Of a stretch of 64,000 nucleotides of DNA, positions 28,421-37,597 are shown one piece after another. This DNA is from Novosphingobium sp. AAP83. Lineage in GTDB: Bacteria > Pseudomonadota > Alphaproteobacteria > Sphingomonadales > Sphingomonadaceae. The notes under the pieces were generated by a model. That model saw nothing but the letters and a program-made list of their open reading frames with translations. It ran no database searches and was not told the DNA's origin. The stretch lies in contig NZ_LJHY01000010.1 in the NCBI RefSeq assembly GCF_001295795.1, positions 105,884 through 169,883 of the forward strand, read 5' to 3'. The stretch's first letter is position 1. Each line of letters begins with the position of its first letter. Made by a program: the position numbers and the translations under genes.

Positions 28421-28553
28421 TCTCCCCCCTCCCAAGCAAAAACGAATTTTGGCGGGAGGGGACGGGGGTGGGCCTTCTTAACATAGGGATGCGCGTGGCC
28501 TCTGCCCACCCCCAATCCCTCCCGCCAAAATCCGATTCAGGCCGGGAGGGGGG
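28421..28553. repeat. Long inverted repeat between sufT-like gene and sufA
   Basis: Arms at 28443-28473 and 28504-28534 pair over 31 positions with 27 matches (core TTTTGGCGGGAGGG against CCCTCCCGCCAAAA). Outer CCCCCCTCCC (28424-28433) and GGGAGGGGGG (28544-28553) extend it. The CCCACCCCC and CCCTCCCG blocks recur in the repeat at 39436, so it belongs to a dispersed family. It could form an mRNA hairpin inside the suf transcript. Confidence 0.75.
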
Positions 28554-28557
28554 AAAC

Positions 28558-29046
28558 TCATAACATCCCAAGCTCAAGCTTGGCATCATCACTCATCTTT
28601 TGCGGGTCCCACGCGGGGTCCCACACCAGATTGACTTCTGCATCACGCACGCCGGGGACCGCGCAGACGCGCAGTTCCACTTCAGCGGGCATCGATTCGG
28701 CCACCGGGCAATGCGGCGTGGTCAGCGTCATGTTGACGATCACATGCGCTTCGTCATCGACTTCCACGCCATAGATCAGGCCGAGATCGTAGATGTTGAC
28801 CGGGATTTCGGGATCGAAAATCTCTTTCAGCGCGCTGATCACGCCTTCGTAGATGTCACCGCCGGGTTCGCTCGGGCTGACGCCTTCAGGCGTGGCCGCA
28901 AGGAAGCCTTCGAGGTAATCGCGTTTGCGCTCCAGCTTTTCAGCGGGCGTTTCTGCCGGTTCGGGAATGTCATCAACGCGTGCGCGGCGCGGCATGCTTA
29001 CCGCTTCAACTTCCTCGACGGCGAATTTGGGATCCTCAACGCTCAT
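28558..29046 (-). CDS. sufT: SUF-associated DUF59 (MIP18/SufT-like) protein, 162 aa
   Basis: A DUF59/MIP18 domain protein that helps Fe-S cluster maturation in SUF gene clusters. Recognisable are VISALKEIFDPEIPVNIYDLG, LIYGVEVDDEAHVIVNM and TLTTPHCPVAESMPAEVE, with the conserved Asp-Pro-Glu and the reactive Cys of TPHCPV. The first 60 residues are a charged, probably flexible extension. Its ATG overlaps the sufS stop in an ATGA, so it is translationally coupled. The symbol is used by family resemblance; some annotators write only SUF system assembly protein. Confidence 0.9.
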   Translation of the reverse strand: MSVEDPKFAVEEVEAVSMPRRARVDDIPEPAETPAEKLERKRDYLEGFLAATPEGVSPSEPGGDIYEGVISALKEIFDPEIPVNIYDLGLIYGVEVDDEAHVIVNMTLTTPHCPVAESMPAEVELRVCAVPGVRDAEVNLVWDPAWDPQKMSDDAKLELGML

Positions 29047-30254
29047 CCGAAAATCCTCTTGGTCCTTTCGATACCGCGCACCAGTGCGGCGATATCACTT
29101 TCATCGCTGTAAATGCCAAAACTGGCGCGGGCCGTGGCGGGAACGCCAAGGTGATCCATCAGTGGCTGCGCGCAATGATGGCCTGCGCGGATGGCCACGC
29201 CTGCTTCATCAAGGATCGTGCCCAGATCATGGGGGTGTACGCCCTCCATCGCAAAGCTGACGATCCCGGCGCTTTCCTCAGGCCCGAACAGGCGGATCGA
29301 GTTCATCGCTTGCAGGGCTTCGCGCGCCTTGGCGACCATCGCGGTTTCATGGGCATGGATCACATCGAGCCCGACACCAGTGACGTAATCCGCCGCCGTG
29401 CCAAAACCGATAGCCTCGACAATTGCGGGCGTTCCCGCTTCAAACCGCTGGGGCGCGGGCGCATATGTCGTCTTTTCAAACGTCACGCGATCAATCATCG
29501 CGCCTCCGCCCTGCCATGGCGGCATGGCATCGAGGATTTCGGGCTTGGCCCAAAGCGCGCCGATGCCGGTGGGACCATAGAGTTTGTGGCCCGAGAACAC
29601 ATAGAAATCGGCATCAATCGCGTGAACATCCACCGCAATGCGTGCGACCGATTGGCAGCCATCGAGCAGGATCTTCGCGCCGACATTGCGCGCCAGCTTC
29701 ACCGCATGTTCCACGTGAAGCACTGAGCCGAGCACGTTGGAAACATGCGCGAACGAAACCAGCTTGTGCGCAGTCGTTAGCATCCGTTCGGCGGCGGCAA
29801 GGTCGATCTGGCCGTCTTCGGTGATCGGGCAGACGTCGATTTCCACGCCGGTCCGGTCGCGCAGCAATTGCCAGGGCACGATGTTGGAATGATGCTCAAG
29901 CTGCGAGAGCAGGATGCGGTCACCGGCCTTGAGATTGGCCACGCCCCATGTCTGCGCGACGAGGTTGATCGCCTCGGTTGCGCCGCGCGTGAACACCAGT
30001 TCGCCTTCATTGGCACCGATCAGCGCGGCAACCTTGCGGCGTGCAGCTTCAAAGGCCAGCGTCATATCAGCCGAACGCGCATAGACGCCGCGATGGACCG
30101 TGGCGTAATCGCTGCCCAGTGCACGCACCATCGCATCAATCACCACTTGCGGCTTTTGCGCGGTGGCGGCGGTATCGAGATAGTGCCAGCGGCTGCCGTC
30201 CGGGTTGACGAGGCCGGGCCAGATTGCATCGCGGGTGAGCGTTGCGGTGGTCAC
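29043..30254 (-). CDS. sufS: Cysteine desulfurase SufS, 403 aa
   Basis: SufS is a PLP enzyme that mobilises sulfur from cysteine for cluster assembly. The PLP lysine is Lys224 in FSGHKLYGPTG, and the persulfide cysteine is Cys361 in RAGHHCAQPLMD. The TRGATEAINLVAQ phosphate-binding segment and the LDGCQS strand (most relatives have Ala at this Cys) are visible. Start is GTG 30254, overlapping the sufD stop in a GTGA, so translation is coupled. The partner SufE is not in the window. Length is standard for group II desulfurases. Confidence 0.96.
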   Translation of the reverse strand: MTTATLTRDAIWPGLVNPDGSRWHYLDTAATAQKPQVVIDAMVRALGSDYATVHRGVYARSADMTLAFEAARRKVAALIGANEGELVFTRGATEAINLVAQTWGVANLKAGDRILLSQLEHHSNIVPWQLLRDRTGVEIDVCPITEDGQIDLAAAERMLTTAHKLVSFAHVSNVLGSVLHVEHAVKLARNVGAKILLDGCQSVARIAVDVHAIDADFYVFSGHKLYGPTGIGALWAKPEILDAMPPWQGGGAMIDRVTFEKTTYAPAPQRFEAGTPAIVEAIGFGTAADYVTGVGLDVIHAHETAMVAKAREALQAMNSIRLFGPEESAGIVSFAMEGVHPHDLGTILDEAGVAIRAGHHCAQPLMDHLGVPATARASFGIYSDESDIAALVRGIERTKRIFG

Positions 30255-30988
30255 AAGATCGCCTCCAGCGCATCGAGCGCGGCTTGCGTCAGCGTCTCTT
30301 CATCGGCAGCGCCGACAAAGGCTTCGGCGATAAATGCCTGCAACATCAGCTTCTTGGCCTGCGCTGGCGGAAGGCCGCGCTGGGCAAGGTAGAACAGGCT
30401 TTGCGGATCAAGTTCACCCACGGCGCAGCCATGTGCGCACTTCACATCATCGGCATAGATTTCAAGTTCGGGCCGCGCATTGGCGGTGGCAGTGCGATCA
30501 AGCAGCATGGCGCGGATCGATTGCGAGCCATCGGTGCCAATCGCGCCGCGCGCGACAGCCACTTTGCCAAGGTAGGTGCCGGTGGCGTGGCCCGCCAGCA
30601 CCGAACGCACGATCTGCGTGGATAGCGCATCAGGCTCGGCATGGGTGACTTGCGTCACGATCTCGGCGGTCTGATCGCCGCCCGCGATTTGCGCCGCGCC
30701 AAGGTGGAACTTGGCGGCTTTACCCAGCGTCACAGACACCGCGATCCGGCCATAGGCAGAGCCTGCATTAAGCAAGCGCAGATCGAATGAAGCGCCGTCT
30801 TCCAGCACGATCGAAAGATCACGCGCATCGGCATTGGTGCCATCAAGGACCAGCGCGAGTGCGCCTGCTTCGCCAGCGGCCACACGGATTTCCTGTGTCG
30901 CCAGCGGCCACAGCGGTTCCAGCGCAGCGAGATCCGCATAGCGGAAGGCCTCGTCGCGGCGGGTAGGAAGGGTCAGCGTATCGCTCAC
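30251..30988 (-). CDS. sufD: Fe-S scaffold subunit SufD, 245 aa
   Basis: SufD pairs with SufB on the SufC ATPase to form the cluster-building scaffold. The C-terminal SufBD core is recognisable: the ARPELEIYADDVKCAHGCAVG stretch with its conserved Cys-Ala-His-Gly, then LDPQSLFYLAQRGLPPAQAK. At 245 residues the N-terminal half is shorter than in the 420-residue E. coli protein, a form common in alphaproteobacteria. GTG 30988 is the start and overlaps sufC in a GTGA. The core histidine in CAHGCAVG is kept, so it is likely functional. Confidence 0.93.
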   Translation of the reverse strand: MSDTLTLPTRRDEAFRYADLAALEPLWPLATQEIRVAAGEAGALALVLDGTNADARDLSIVLEDGASFDLRLLNAGSAYGRIAVSVTLGKAAKFHLGAAQIAGGDQTAEIVTQVTHAEPDALSTQIVRSVLAGHATGTYLGKVAVARGAIGTDGSQSIRAMLLDRTATANARPELEIYADDVKCAHGCAVGELDPQSLFYLAQRGLPPAQAKKLMLQAFIAEAFVGAADEETLTQAALDALEAIL

Positions 30989-31728
30989 GCTGCCACCGCC
31001 TCGTAGCCTTGCTCTTCGAGTTCGAGCGCCAGTTCGGGGCCGCCGGTGCGCACGATGCGGCCACCGGCCAGCACGTGGACGAAATCGGGCTTCACGTAAT
31101 CGAGCAGGCGCTGGTAGTGCGTGATCAGCAGCACGGCTTTATCGGGCTTGCGCATGATCGCATTGATGCCTTCACCGCAGATGCGCAGCGCATCGATATC
31201 GAGGCCCGAATCGGTTTCATCGAGGATCGCCAGCTTGGGATCGAGGATGCCCATTTGCACCATCTCGGCGCGCTTCTTTTCGCCGCCCGAAAAGCCGACG
31301 TTTACCGGACGCTTGAGCATGTCCATCTCCATGCGCAAGAGGCCTGCCTTTTCCTTGGCCAGCTTGAGGAATTCGCCACCCGAAAGTGGTGCTTCCCCGC
31401 GCACCTTGCGCTGGGCATTGGCAGCTTCACGCAGGAACTGCACAAAGGAAACGCCGGGAATCTCGACCGGATACTGGAAGCCAAGGAACAGGCCCGCCGC
31501 CGCACGCTCATGCGGTTCCAGCGCGAACAGGTCTTCGCCTGCAAAGCTGACGCTGCCGCCGGTCACGTCATAGCCGGGCCGTCCGCCCAGCGTATAGCCC
31601 AGCGTCGATTTGCCCGCACCGTTCGGCCCCATGATCGCATGGATTTCGCCAGGATTGATGGTGAGCGACAGGCCCTTGAGGATCGGCTTGTCAGCAACAA
31701 TGGCGGAAAGGTTTTCGATTTTGAGCAT
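30985..31728 (-). CDS. sufC: Fe-S assembly ATPase SufC, 247 aa
   Basis: SufC is an ABC-type ATPase that drives conformational change of the SufBCD scaffold; it is cytoplasmic and has no membrane partner. Walker [16 protein letters not shown], the signature FSGGEKKRAEMVQMG, Walker B LAILDETDSGLDIDAL and the THYQRLLDYV switch are all present, with the SufC-typical Asp-Glu-Thr-Asp. Length is normal. It starts at ATG 31728, 12 bases after the DUF559 stop, and its stop overlaps sufD. Confidence 0.96.
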   Translation of the reverse strand: MLKIENLSAIVADKPILKGLSLTINPGEIHAIMGPNGAGKSTLGYTLGGRPGYDVTGGSVSFAGEDLFALEPHERAAAGLFLGFQYPVEIPGVSFVQFLREAANAQRKVRGEAPLSGGEFLKLAKEKAGLLRMEMDMLKRPVNVGFSGGEKKRAEMVQMGILDPKLAILDETDSGLDIDALRICGEGINAIMRKPDKAVLLITHYQRLLDYVKPDFVHVLAGGRIVRTGGPELALELEEQGYEAVAA

Positions 31729-31740
31729 GGGTTTTCTCGC

Positions 31741-32229
31741 TTAGCGCCGGGGCGCACCGTAGGAGCGGTTGGCAGGGCGCGAATTGGCGCGGAGTTCTTC
31801 GTAGCGGGCTTTCATCGCGGCAACCGTGTCGCGCGAGATGCCTTCGGGATCGGCCAGCACTTCCTCGGCGGTGTAGCGCACCACTTTGATGCCGACTTCG
31901 GTCAGGCTCTTGTCGCGGCGGTGTTCGATTTCGGCGGGCACATCGCCTTCATCGATCAGAACGACCAGCTTCAGCGGCAGGCAGGCGAAGTTGGCGATGG
32001 CCGAGCCGATGACGGTGAAGCTTTTGGGCTTGTACTGGCCCAGGTCTTCCTTCGCCAGTTCATCAGCCAGCGCCACTTGGGCAGCGCTCGGGTTGCGTTT
32101 GCGTTCGCGCGCCAGTTCGTGGATCGCATCAAGCCGCGATTCCGCAATGTTCCAGCCGCGCCCCTTGCGCTGAAGCTTGGGCGCATCTTCGCGTTCACTG
32201 GCGGGGCGCAGGGTAAGGGTTTTTTTCAA
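31741..32229 (-). CDS. DUF559 domain protein inside the suf operon, 162 aa
   Basis: The product resembles DUF559, a family with a Vsr/restriction-endonuclease-like fold whose function is mostly unknown. The fold segments visible are [40 protein letters not shown] with the LIDEGD acidic turn, and a C-terminal [20 protein letters not shown] strand-helix typical of the domain. The start is a TTG at 32229 that overlaps the sufB stop in TTGA, and sufC begins 12 bases after it. Placement between sufB and sufC suggests a link to cluster assembly or repair, but that is inference. I cannot name its activity. Confidence 0.8.
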   Translation of the reverse strand: MKKTLTLRPASEREDAPKLQRKGRGWNIAESRLDAIHELARERKRNPSAAQVALADELAKEDLGQYKPKSFTVIGSAIANFACLPLKLVVLIDEGDVPAEIEHRRDKSLTEVGIKVVRYTAEEVLADPEGISRDTVAAMKARYEELRANSRPANRSYGAPRR

Positions 32230-33707
32230 CCGACTGATCCTTCAAGGCTTATGCCGAGCAGCTTTTGTGCCTCGACCGCGAATTCCATCGGCAATTGCTT
32301 GAGCACTTCGCGCGCGAAGCCGTTGACGATCAGCGCGACGGCGCTTTCCTGATCGAGGCCGCGCTGCATGGCGTAGTAGAGTTGATCGTCGCTGATCTTC
32401 GACGTTGTGGCTTCGTGTTCGATCGTGGCGGTGGGGTTGCGCACTTCGATGTAGGGCACGGTGTGCGCGCCGCAATCAGCGCCCAGCAGCAGGCTGTCGC
32501 ACTGGGTGAAGTTGCGCACGCCATCGGCACCCGGCGCCACGCGGACGAGGCCGCGATAGGTGTTATTCGACTTGCCCGCGCTGATGCCCTTGGACACGAT
32601 GGTTGAGCGGGTGCGCTTGCCGTTGTGGATCATCTTGGTACCGGTATCGGCCTGCTGGTAATTGTTAGTGACGGCGACCGAGTAGAACTCGCCCACCGAA
32701 TCATCACCGTTCAGCACGCACGATGGATACTTCCACGTGATGGCGCTTCCGGTTTCGACCTGCGTCCACGAAACCTTTGAGCGCTTGCCCTGGCACAGCG
32801 CGCGCTTGGTGACGAAGTTGTAGATGCCGCCAAGACCCTCGGCATTGCCGGGATACCAGTTCTGCACGGTGGAATACTTGATCTCAGCATCGTCCATCGC
32901 GACCAATTCGACCACGGCGGCGTGAAGCTGGTTTTCATCGCGCATCGGCGCGGTGCAGCCTTCGAGGTACGAGACGTAAGAGCCCTTGTCGGCCACGATC
33001 AGCGTGCGTTCGAACTGTCCGGTGTTTTCGGCATTGATGCGGAAATAGGTGGAAAGCTCCATCGGGCAGCGCACACCTTCGGGAATGTAAACGAAGGTGC
33101 CATCGGAAAAGACCGCGCAGTTCAAGGCCGCAAAGTAATTGTCATGCATCGGCACGACTTTGCCGAGCCACTTCTTCACATGCTCAGGATATTCGCGGAT
33201 CGCTTCGGAGATCGAGCGGAAGATGACGCCAGCCGATTCCAGCTCCTTGCGGAAGGTGGTCGCGACCGAAACAGAATCAAACACCGCATCCACCGCAACG
33301 CGGCGTGCGCCTTCAACGCCCGCAAGCACTTCCTGCTCGGCCAGCGGAATGCCCAGCTTTTCGTAAATGCGCAGGATTTCGGGATCGACCTCATCAAGGC
33401 TGCCAAGCTTAGGCTTGGTTTTGGGCGCGGCCCAATAATAGGCGTCCTGATAATCAATCGGCGGCACGTTCAGCTTGGCCCAATCGGGCGTGGGCATCGT
33501 CAACCAATGGCGATAGGCCTTAAGCCGCCATTCGAGCATCCACTCCGGCTCGTCCTTTTTGGCCGAGATATAGCGGACGGTATCTTCGGACAGGCCTTTG
33601 GGGCCGTATTCCTGTTCGATATCAGACGACCAGCCGTGTTCGTAATCGGCCACTTTGGCGGCGGCATCGTGGGCTGCCTGATCTTTGATGTATACGTCGT
33701 CTGTCAT
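32226..33707 (-). CDS. sufB: Fe-S scaffold subunit SufB, 493 aa
   Basis: SufB is the main cluster-assembly scaffold subunit. The 493-residue protein has the family N-terminus ([20 protein letters not shown]), the central [20 protein letters not shown] and [20 protein letters not shown] segments, and the C-terminal [20 protein letters not shown] stretch followed by [16 protein letters not shown]. The cysteine in the GADCGAHT motif matches the E. coli assembly residue. Its ATG overlaps the regulator stop in ATGA, so it is translated coupled to the regulator. Confidence 0.97.
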   Translation of the reverse strand: MTDDVYIKDQAAHDAAAKVADYEHGWSSDIEQEYGPKGLSEDTVRYISAKKDEPEWMLEWRLKAYRHWLTMPTPDWAKLNVPPIDYQDAYYWAAPKTKPKLGSLDEVDPEILRIYEKLGIPLAEQEVLAGVEGARRVAVDAVFDSVSVATTFRKELESAGVIFRSISEAIREYPEHVKKWLGKVVPMHDNYFAALNCAVFSDGTFVYIPEGVRCPMELSTYFRINAENTGQFERTLIVADKGSYVSYLEGCTAPMRDENQLHAAVVELVAMDDAEIKYSTVQNWYPGNAEGLGGIYNFVTKRALCQGKRSKVSWTQVETGSAITWKYPSCVLNGDDSVGEFYSVAVTNNYQQADTGTKMIHNGKRTRSTIVSKGISAGKSNNTYRGLVRVAPGADGVRNFTQCDSLLLGADCGAHTVPYIEVRNPTATIEHEATTSKISDDQLYYAMQRGLDQESAVALIVNGFAREVLKQLPMEFAVEAQKLLGISLEGSVG

Positions 33708-34144
33708 GCCATAACCTCCGCCACCGGGGCCGCAAACGCGGCAGGACGGGACAATTGGGTGAGCGAAATTCCGGCCAGCGCGCCGCGCAATGCTGCATCA
33801 ACGGCGGGCCAGTGCGGACGGATTGAGCAGGCGGCTTCCAGCGTGCAATCATGGCGGCCATGTTCGCTGCACGGCGTCAGCGCAATAGGGCCTTCGACCG
33901 CCTCGACAATATCGGCAAGCGTGATCGCGGCGGCAGGGCGTGCCAATTTTAGCCCGCCACCTGCGCCGCGCACCGATTTGAGCAGGCCTGCCGCTGATAG
34001 TTTGCTGACCAGTTTTTGCACCGTGGGCGCGGGCAAGCCGGTTTCATCGGCCAGTTGCTGGGCCGAAACACGCGCATGCCCGCAATGGCGTGCAGCGGCG
34101 CTCATCGTTACGACGGCATAATCGGCCATACTGGAAAGGCGCAT
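33704..34144 (-). CDS. Rrf2/IscR-type SUF operon regulator, 146 aa
   Basis: A winged-helix Rrf2 regulator that heads the suf operon. The N-terminal [20 protein letters not shown] and the recognition-helix [19 protein letters not shown] are typical. Three cysteines in [11 protein letters not shown] and [11 protein letters not shown] match the spacing of the [2Fe-2S]-ligating cysteines of IscR. It therefore probably senses cluster supply and controls its own operon. Start ATG 34144 follows an AAAGG purine stretch. I leave the symbol empty since sphingomonad members are not clearly IscR or SufR. Confidence 0.92.
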   Translation of the reverse strand: MRLSSMADYAVVTMSAAARHCGHARVSAQQLADETGLPAPTVQKLVSKLSAAGLLKSVRGAGGGLKLARPAAAITLADIVEAVEGPIALTPCSEHGRHDCTLEAACSIRPHWPAVDAALRGALAGISLTQLSRPAAFAAPVAEVMA

Positions 34145-34383
34145 CGTCTGGCTGGTCCCGGGCGGCCTGAAAGTAAATCAGACCGAATCACTCCGGTTAT
34201 CTAGGCGCGTGATTCGCAAGATACAAGGTGCCGTGCATTTGCCCGAAATGCCGACAGGATCGAGAACGGCCCAATGGACAGGTACGCAGCCTGGACGCAT
34301 GAAGATAACGTGAAAGATGTTTAAGTTTCGGCAGGAGGCAGACGGCCCGAAAACACGGGGTTTGCAACGCACCTGAATTGCGC

Positions 34384-34423
34384 AAAAAAAGGCGGCCGAG
34401 ATCTTTAAAGGTGCTCGGCCGCC
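34384..34423 (-). terminator. Strong intrinsic terminator, minus strand
   Basis: A perfect 10-bp stem (GGCGGCCGAG 34391-34400, CTCGGCCGCC 34414-34423) is followed on the minus strand by seven T (34384-34390). There is no protein gene upstream on that strand for about 300 bases, so it ends a non-coding transcript. Confidence 0.85.
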
Positions 34424-34498
34424 CTAAAGTCGAGAACTCAGCACATAAGTGCACCGAGCCCTTCGGGTCGCGTCCCCTAGCTACGCAGTCCGGTCGAT
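34384..34498 (-). ncRNA. Candidate small RNA or attenuated leader upstream of the suf operon (5' end approximate)
   Basis: On the minus strand a stretch of about 115 bases ends in the strong terminator at 34384-34423. It contains two further hairpins: CCCGAAGGG near 34463 and GCACTTATGTGC near 34442. A TACAAT -10-like box lies at 34504-34509; the -35 is not convincing, so the start near 34498 is a guess. Since the suf regulator begins about 240 bases further on, this could be a free sRNA or a terminated leader. No known family is recognised. Confidence 0.5.
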
Positions 34499-34694
34499 GA
34501 TGAATTGTATGAATTCGACAAAATCGGTTGCATCACGGCAACATAAAACAATAATTCGATGACGATTGCTGTCATTTTCGCGAAGTTGGGACTTGGCCAT
34601 TGTTATAAGCGGGCGCAATGAGCCACAGAACTTTGCGCCGGGGGCCAACTCGTTTCCGTCGTTTGTTGACTGATGCTTATCTGGACCGATCCCT

Positions 34695-35744
34695 GTGACG
34701 CCTTATTCCTTTTTGCGCCCATTGCTTTTCCGCATCCCGGCAGAACCTGCCCATCGGCTCACCATCGAAGCGTTACGTTTGATGCAAAGCGGAACCCACG
34801 CAGCGCCAACAGCGACGCTGGCGCAACGGATCGGCGGCATTGTTTTTCCAAACCCGGTCGGCATGGCGCCCGGCTTTGACAAGAATGCACAAGTGCCCGA
34901 TGCGATGCTGGGTTTGGGTTTCGGCTCGGTCGAGGTGGGCACGGTCACCCCGCTGCCGCAGGAAGGCAATCCCCAGCCACGCCTGTTCCGGCTGGTAGAA
35001 GACCGCGCGGTGATCAACCGCATGGGGTTCAACAACGAAGGCGCACAGGCGGTTACAAACCGGTTGATGCGGCGGCGTGAAACGGGCGCGCACGGGCTTC
35101 CCGGCGTTGTTGGCGTCAATATCGGGGCCAACAAGGAATCGCCCGATCGCATTGCCGATTATGCGCAGATGACCCGGATCATGGCCCCGCTGGCATCTTA
35201 TCTTACAGTCAATATCTCGTCGCCCAACACGCCGGGGCTGCGCGCTTTGCAGGATGAAGGCGCGCTATCGGCCTTGCTCGATGGCGTATTGGAAGCACGC
35301 GGCCACACGCATGTGCCGGTGTTTCTCAAGCTCGCGCCCGATCTTGAACCTGCCGATATTGACAGCATTTGCCGCATCGCATTGGAAAAGAAGCTGGCGG
35401 CGCTGATTATTTCGAACACCACGGTCACGCGTCCGGCGCTGCGTTCGGCCCATGCGGGCGAGGCAGGCGGGCTTTCGGGTGAACCTTTGCGCGAACTGGC
35501 GCTGCAACGCTTGCGCGATTTCCGCAAGGCCAGCGGCGGGGCGATCCCGCTGGTGGGCGTGGGCGGCATTTCGACGGTGGACGATGCGTGGGACCGCATC
35601 CGCGCCGGTGCGAGCCTTATCCAGCTTTATAGCGCGCTGGTCTATGAAGGGCCGGGCCTTGCCAGCCGCCTTGTCAAAGGGCTTGAAACAAAGGTGCGCG
35701 AGGCGGGCCTATCGTCCATTGCAGAGGCGGTCGGCAGCGAATAG
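34695..35744 (+). CDS. pyrD: Quinone-dependent dihydroorotate dehydrogenase PyrD, 349 aa
   Basis: Class 2 PyrD oxidises dihydroorotate to orotate at the inner membrane, passing electrons to quinone. Family marks: RIPAEPAHRLTIEALRLM (membrane-association helix region), FPNPVGMAPGFDKNAQ, RLFRLVEDRAVINRMGFNN, VNISSPNTPGLRAL with the catalytic serine region, and LVGVGGISTVDDAWDRI for FMN phosphate binding. Start is GTG 34695; the product begins MTPYSFLRPLLFRIPAEP, the usual N-terminus. Its upstream space is shared with the candidate small RNA. Ggt begins only 10 bases after its stop. Confidence 0.97.
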   Translation: MTPYSFLRPLLFRIPAEPAHRLTIEALRLMQSGTHAAPTATLAQRIGGIVFPNPVGMAPGFDKNAQVPDAMLGLGFGSVEVGTVTPLPQEGNPQPRLFRLVEDRAVINRMGFNNEGAQAVTNRLMRRRETGAHGLPGVVGVNIGANKESPDRIADYAQMTRIMAPLASYLTVNISSPNTPGLRALQDEGALSALLDGVLEARGHTHVPVFLKLAPDLEPADIDSICRIALEKKLAALIISNTTVTRPALRSAHAGEAGGLSGEPLRELALQRLRDFRKASGGAIPLVGVGGISTVDDAWDRIRAGASLIQLYSALVYEGPGLASRLVKGLETKVREAGLSSIAEAVGSE

Positions 35745-35754
35745 CTTGGACTGC

Positions 35755-37506
35755 ATGATAATCATTCGCGCGCTTCGCTTTCTCCCACTCGTTGCAGCTC
35801 TTTCGGCGGGCGCTTGTGTGCCGCCGCCAAGCGCTGCTGTCCCGGCCCGTACGCCGCTTGCCGCTGCCCGGGATGGCGTACGCGACGATAGCGCGGGTCT
35901 CGTTTCCGCCGCCGATCCGCGTGCAGCAGAAGCGGGGGCGCAAATGCTCCGGCTTGGCGGCAGCGCGGTGGACGCCTCTATCGCCACGATGCTGGCGCTG
36001 ACCGTGGTCGAACCACAAAGCTCTGGCATTGGCGGGGGCGGCTTTCTGGTGCTGGGCGATGCCAGCGGCAAGGTCGAGACAATCGACGGGCGGGAAACCG
36101 CACCAAAAGCCGCCACGCCGCAATGGTTCTTTGTCGATGGCAAGCCGCTGTCTTATGGCGAGGCTATTCCCGGCGGGCGCAGTGTGGGCGTGCCGGGCAA
36201 TGTGCGGCTGGCGGCACTGGCGCACAACAAGCATGGCAAGCTGGCATGGCGCACCCTGTTCCAACCAGCGATCAGGCTGGCGCGGGAGGGCTATCAGATC
36301 ACCCCGCGCATGCATGCCTCGCTGACCAATGCGATCCGCACAGGCGCGCTGGATCCTGATGCCCGCGCGCTGTTCTATGGCGCGGATGGCCAACCGCTGC
36401 CGGTGGGCACACTGGTGCGCAATCCCGCCTTGGCCGCCACGTTTGAAACGATTGCCGCGCGCGGGGCGGACAGTTTCTACAAAGGCGACAACGCCACCCT
36501 GATCGCCGCCAAAGTGGGTACCGCAGCCCGCAATCCTGCGCCGATGACCACGGCAGACCTTGCCGCTTATAAGGCGGTAGAGCGTCCGGCTGTATGCGGG
36601 CAATACCGCCAGTACCGCATCTGCGGCATGGGTCCGCCATCATCGGGGGCGACCACGGTTTACGCCATTCTCAAGCAGCTTGAACGCTTTGACATGAAGG
36701 CGCTCGGTCCGGCGAGCCCCGAAGCCTGGCATCTGATCGCCGAATCCCAGCGCCTCGCCTATGCCGACCGTGAACAATATGCTGCCGACTCCGATTTCGT
36801 GGCGGTTCCGGTCAAAGGATTGGTTGATCCGGCCTACCTTGCAGCACGTTCGGCGCTAATCTCGCCAAGCGCGACGATGCCCACAGCACTGCCCGGCACT
36901 CCGCCCGGAGCGACGCTGGCCTTTGCGCAGCCCACCCGTCAGGAAGAGCATGGCACCACGCACTTTGTCACAGTGGACCGCTGGGGCAATTCGACCAGCT
37001 ATACCTCGACCGTCGAAGGCCCCTTCGGATCGGGCCTGATGGTGGGCGGCTATTACCTCAACAATGAGCTGACCGATTTCAACATCATACCCGACAAGAA
37101 TGGCAAACCCACCGCCAACCGCGTGGAAGGGGGCAAACGCCCGCGCAGTTCGATGGCCCCGACGCTGGTCTATGGCCCCGATGGAAAGCTGCGGCTGGCG
37201 GTGGGTGCAGCGGGCGGCACGACTATTCCGGCGCAAGTGGCCAAAGCGATTATCGGCGTGCTCGACTGGAACCTTTCGGCGCGTGATGCCATTGCCCTGC
37301 CCACGGTCTTTGCACCGGGCGGTGAAACGGTGTTTGTGGAAAAGGGCACGGCACTGGAGGCGATGATCCCGGCGCTTCAGGCCTTGGGTCATGCCAAGAT
37401 CACGGCCCGCAGCCCCTCTTTCAAAGCCAATGCCATCGAACATCTGGACGGCGTGTGGCGCGGGGCCGCCGATCCACGCAGCGAAGGCGCTGCTGTGGCT
37501 CCTTGA
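35755..37506 (+). CDS. ggt: Gamma-glutamyltransferase (glutathione hydrolase), 583 aa
   Basis: An N-terminal-nucleophile hydrolase that cleaves glutathione or transfers the gamma-glutamyl group. The autoprocessing and nucleophile residue is Thr401 in HGTTHFVTVDRWGNS. The preceding large-subunit marks are SSGIGGGGFLVLGD and the GPPSSGATTVYAI region. The N-terminus (ALRFLPLVAALSAGACVPPP) is a lipoprotein-like signal, though the lipobox is imperfect, so the protein should be periplasmic. I use ATG 35755; an earlier ORF start lies inside pyrD. It may be co-transcribed with pyrD, although the functions are unrelated. Confidence 0.95.
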   Translation: MIIIRALRFLPLVAALSAGACVPPPSAAVPARTPLAAARDGVRDDSAGLVSAADPRAAEAGAQMLRLGGSAVDASIATMLALTVVEPQSSGIGGGGFLVLGDASGKVETIDGRETAPKAATPQWFFVDGKPLSYGEAIPGGRSVGVPGNVRLAALAHNKHGKLAWRTLFQPAIRLAREGYQITPRMHASLTNAIRTGALDPDARALFYGADGQPLPVGTLVRNPALAATFETIAARGADSFYKGDNATLIAAKVGTAARNPAPMTTADLAAYKAVERPAVCGQYRQYRICGMGPPSSGATTVYAILKQLERFDMKALGPASPEAWHLIAESQRLAYADREQYAADSDFVAVPVKGLVDPAYLAARSALISPSATMPTALPGTPPGATLAFAQPTRQEEHGTTHFVTVDRWGNSTSYTSTVEGPFGSGLMVGGYYLNNELTDFNIIPDKNGKPTANRVEGGKRPRSSMAPTLVYGPDGKLRLAVGAAGGTTIPAQVAKAIIGVLDWNLSARDAIALPTVFAPGGETVFVEKGTALEAMIPALQALGHAKITARSPSFKANAIEHLDGVWRGAADPRSEGAAVAP

Positions 37507-37597
37507 ACAGTTGCCGTAATGAAACTGCGGCACTAGGTTAACATCCGACAAACAGGAAGCCGGAGGTCTAACCGGCTCCGGGGCGAGGAATGTTGAC

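Larger units (their letters stand above)
34145..34694. other. 550-bp intergenic region between suf operon and pyrD
   Basis: No protein gene is seen here. It holds the suf regulator promoter region near 34145-34380 (CAATGT/TTAAGT-like AT stretches but no confident -35/-10), the terminator and candidate small RNA at 34384-34498, and the upstream region of pyrD. Short ORFs on either strand lack supporting features. Confidence 0.5.
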
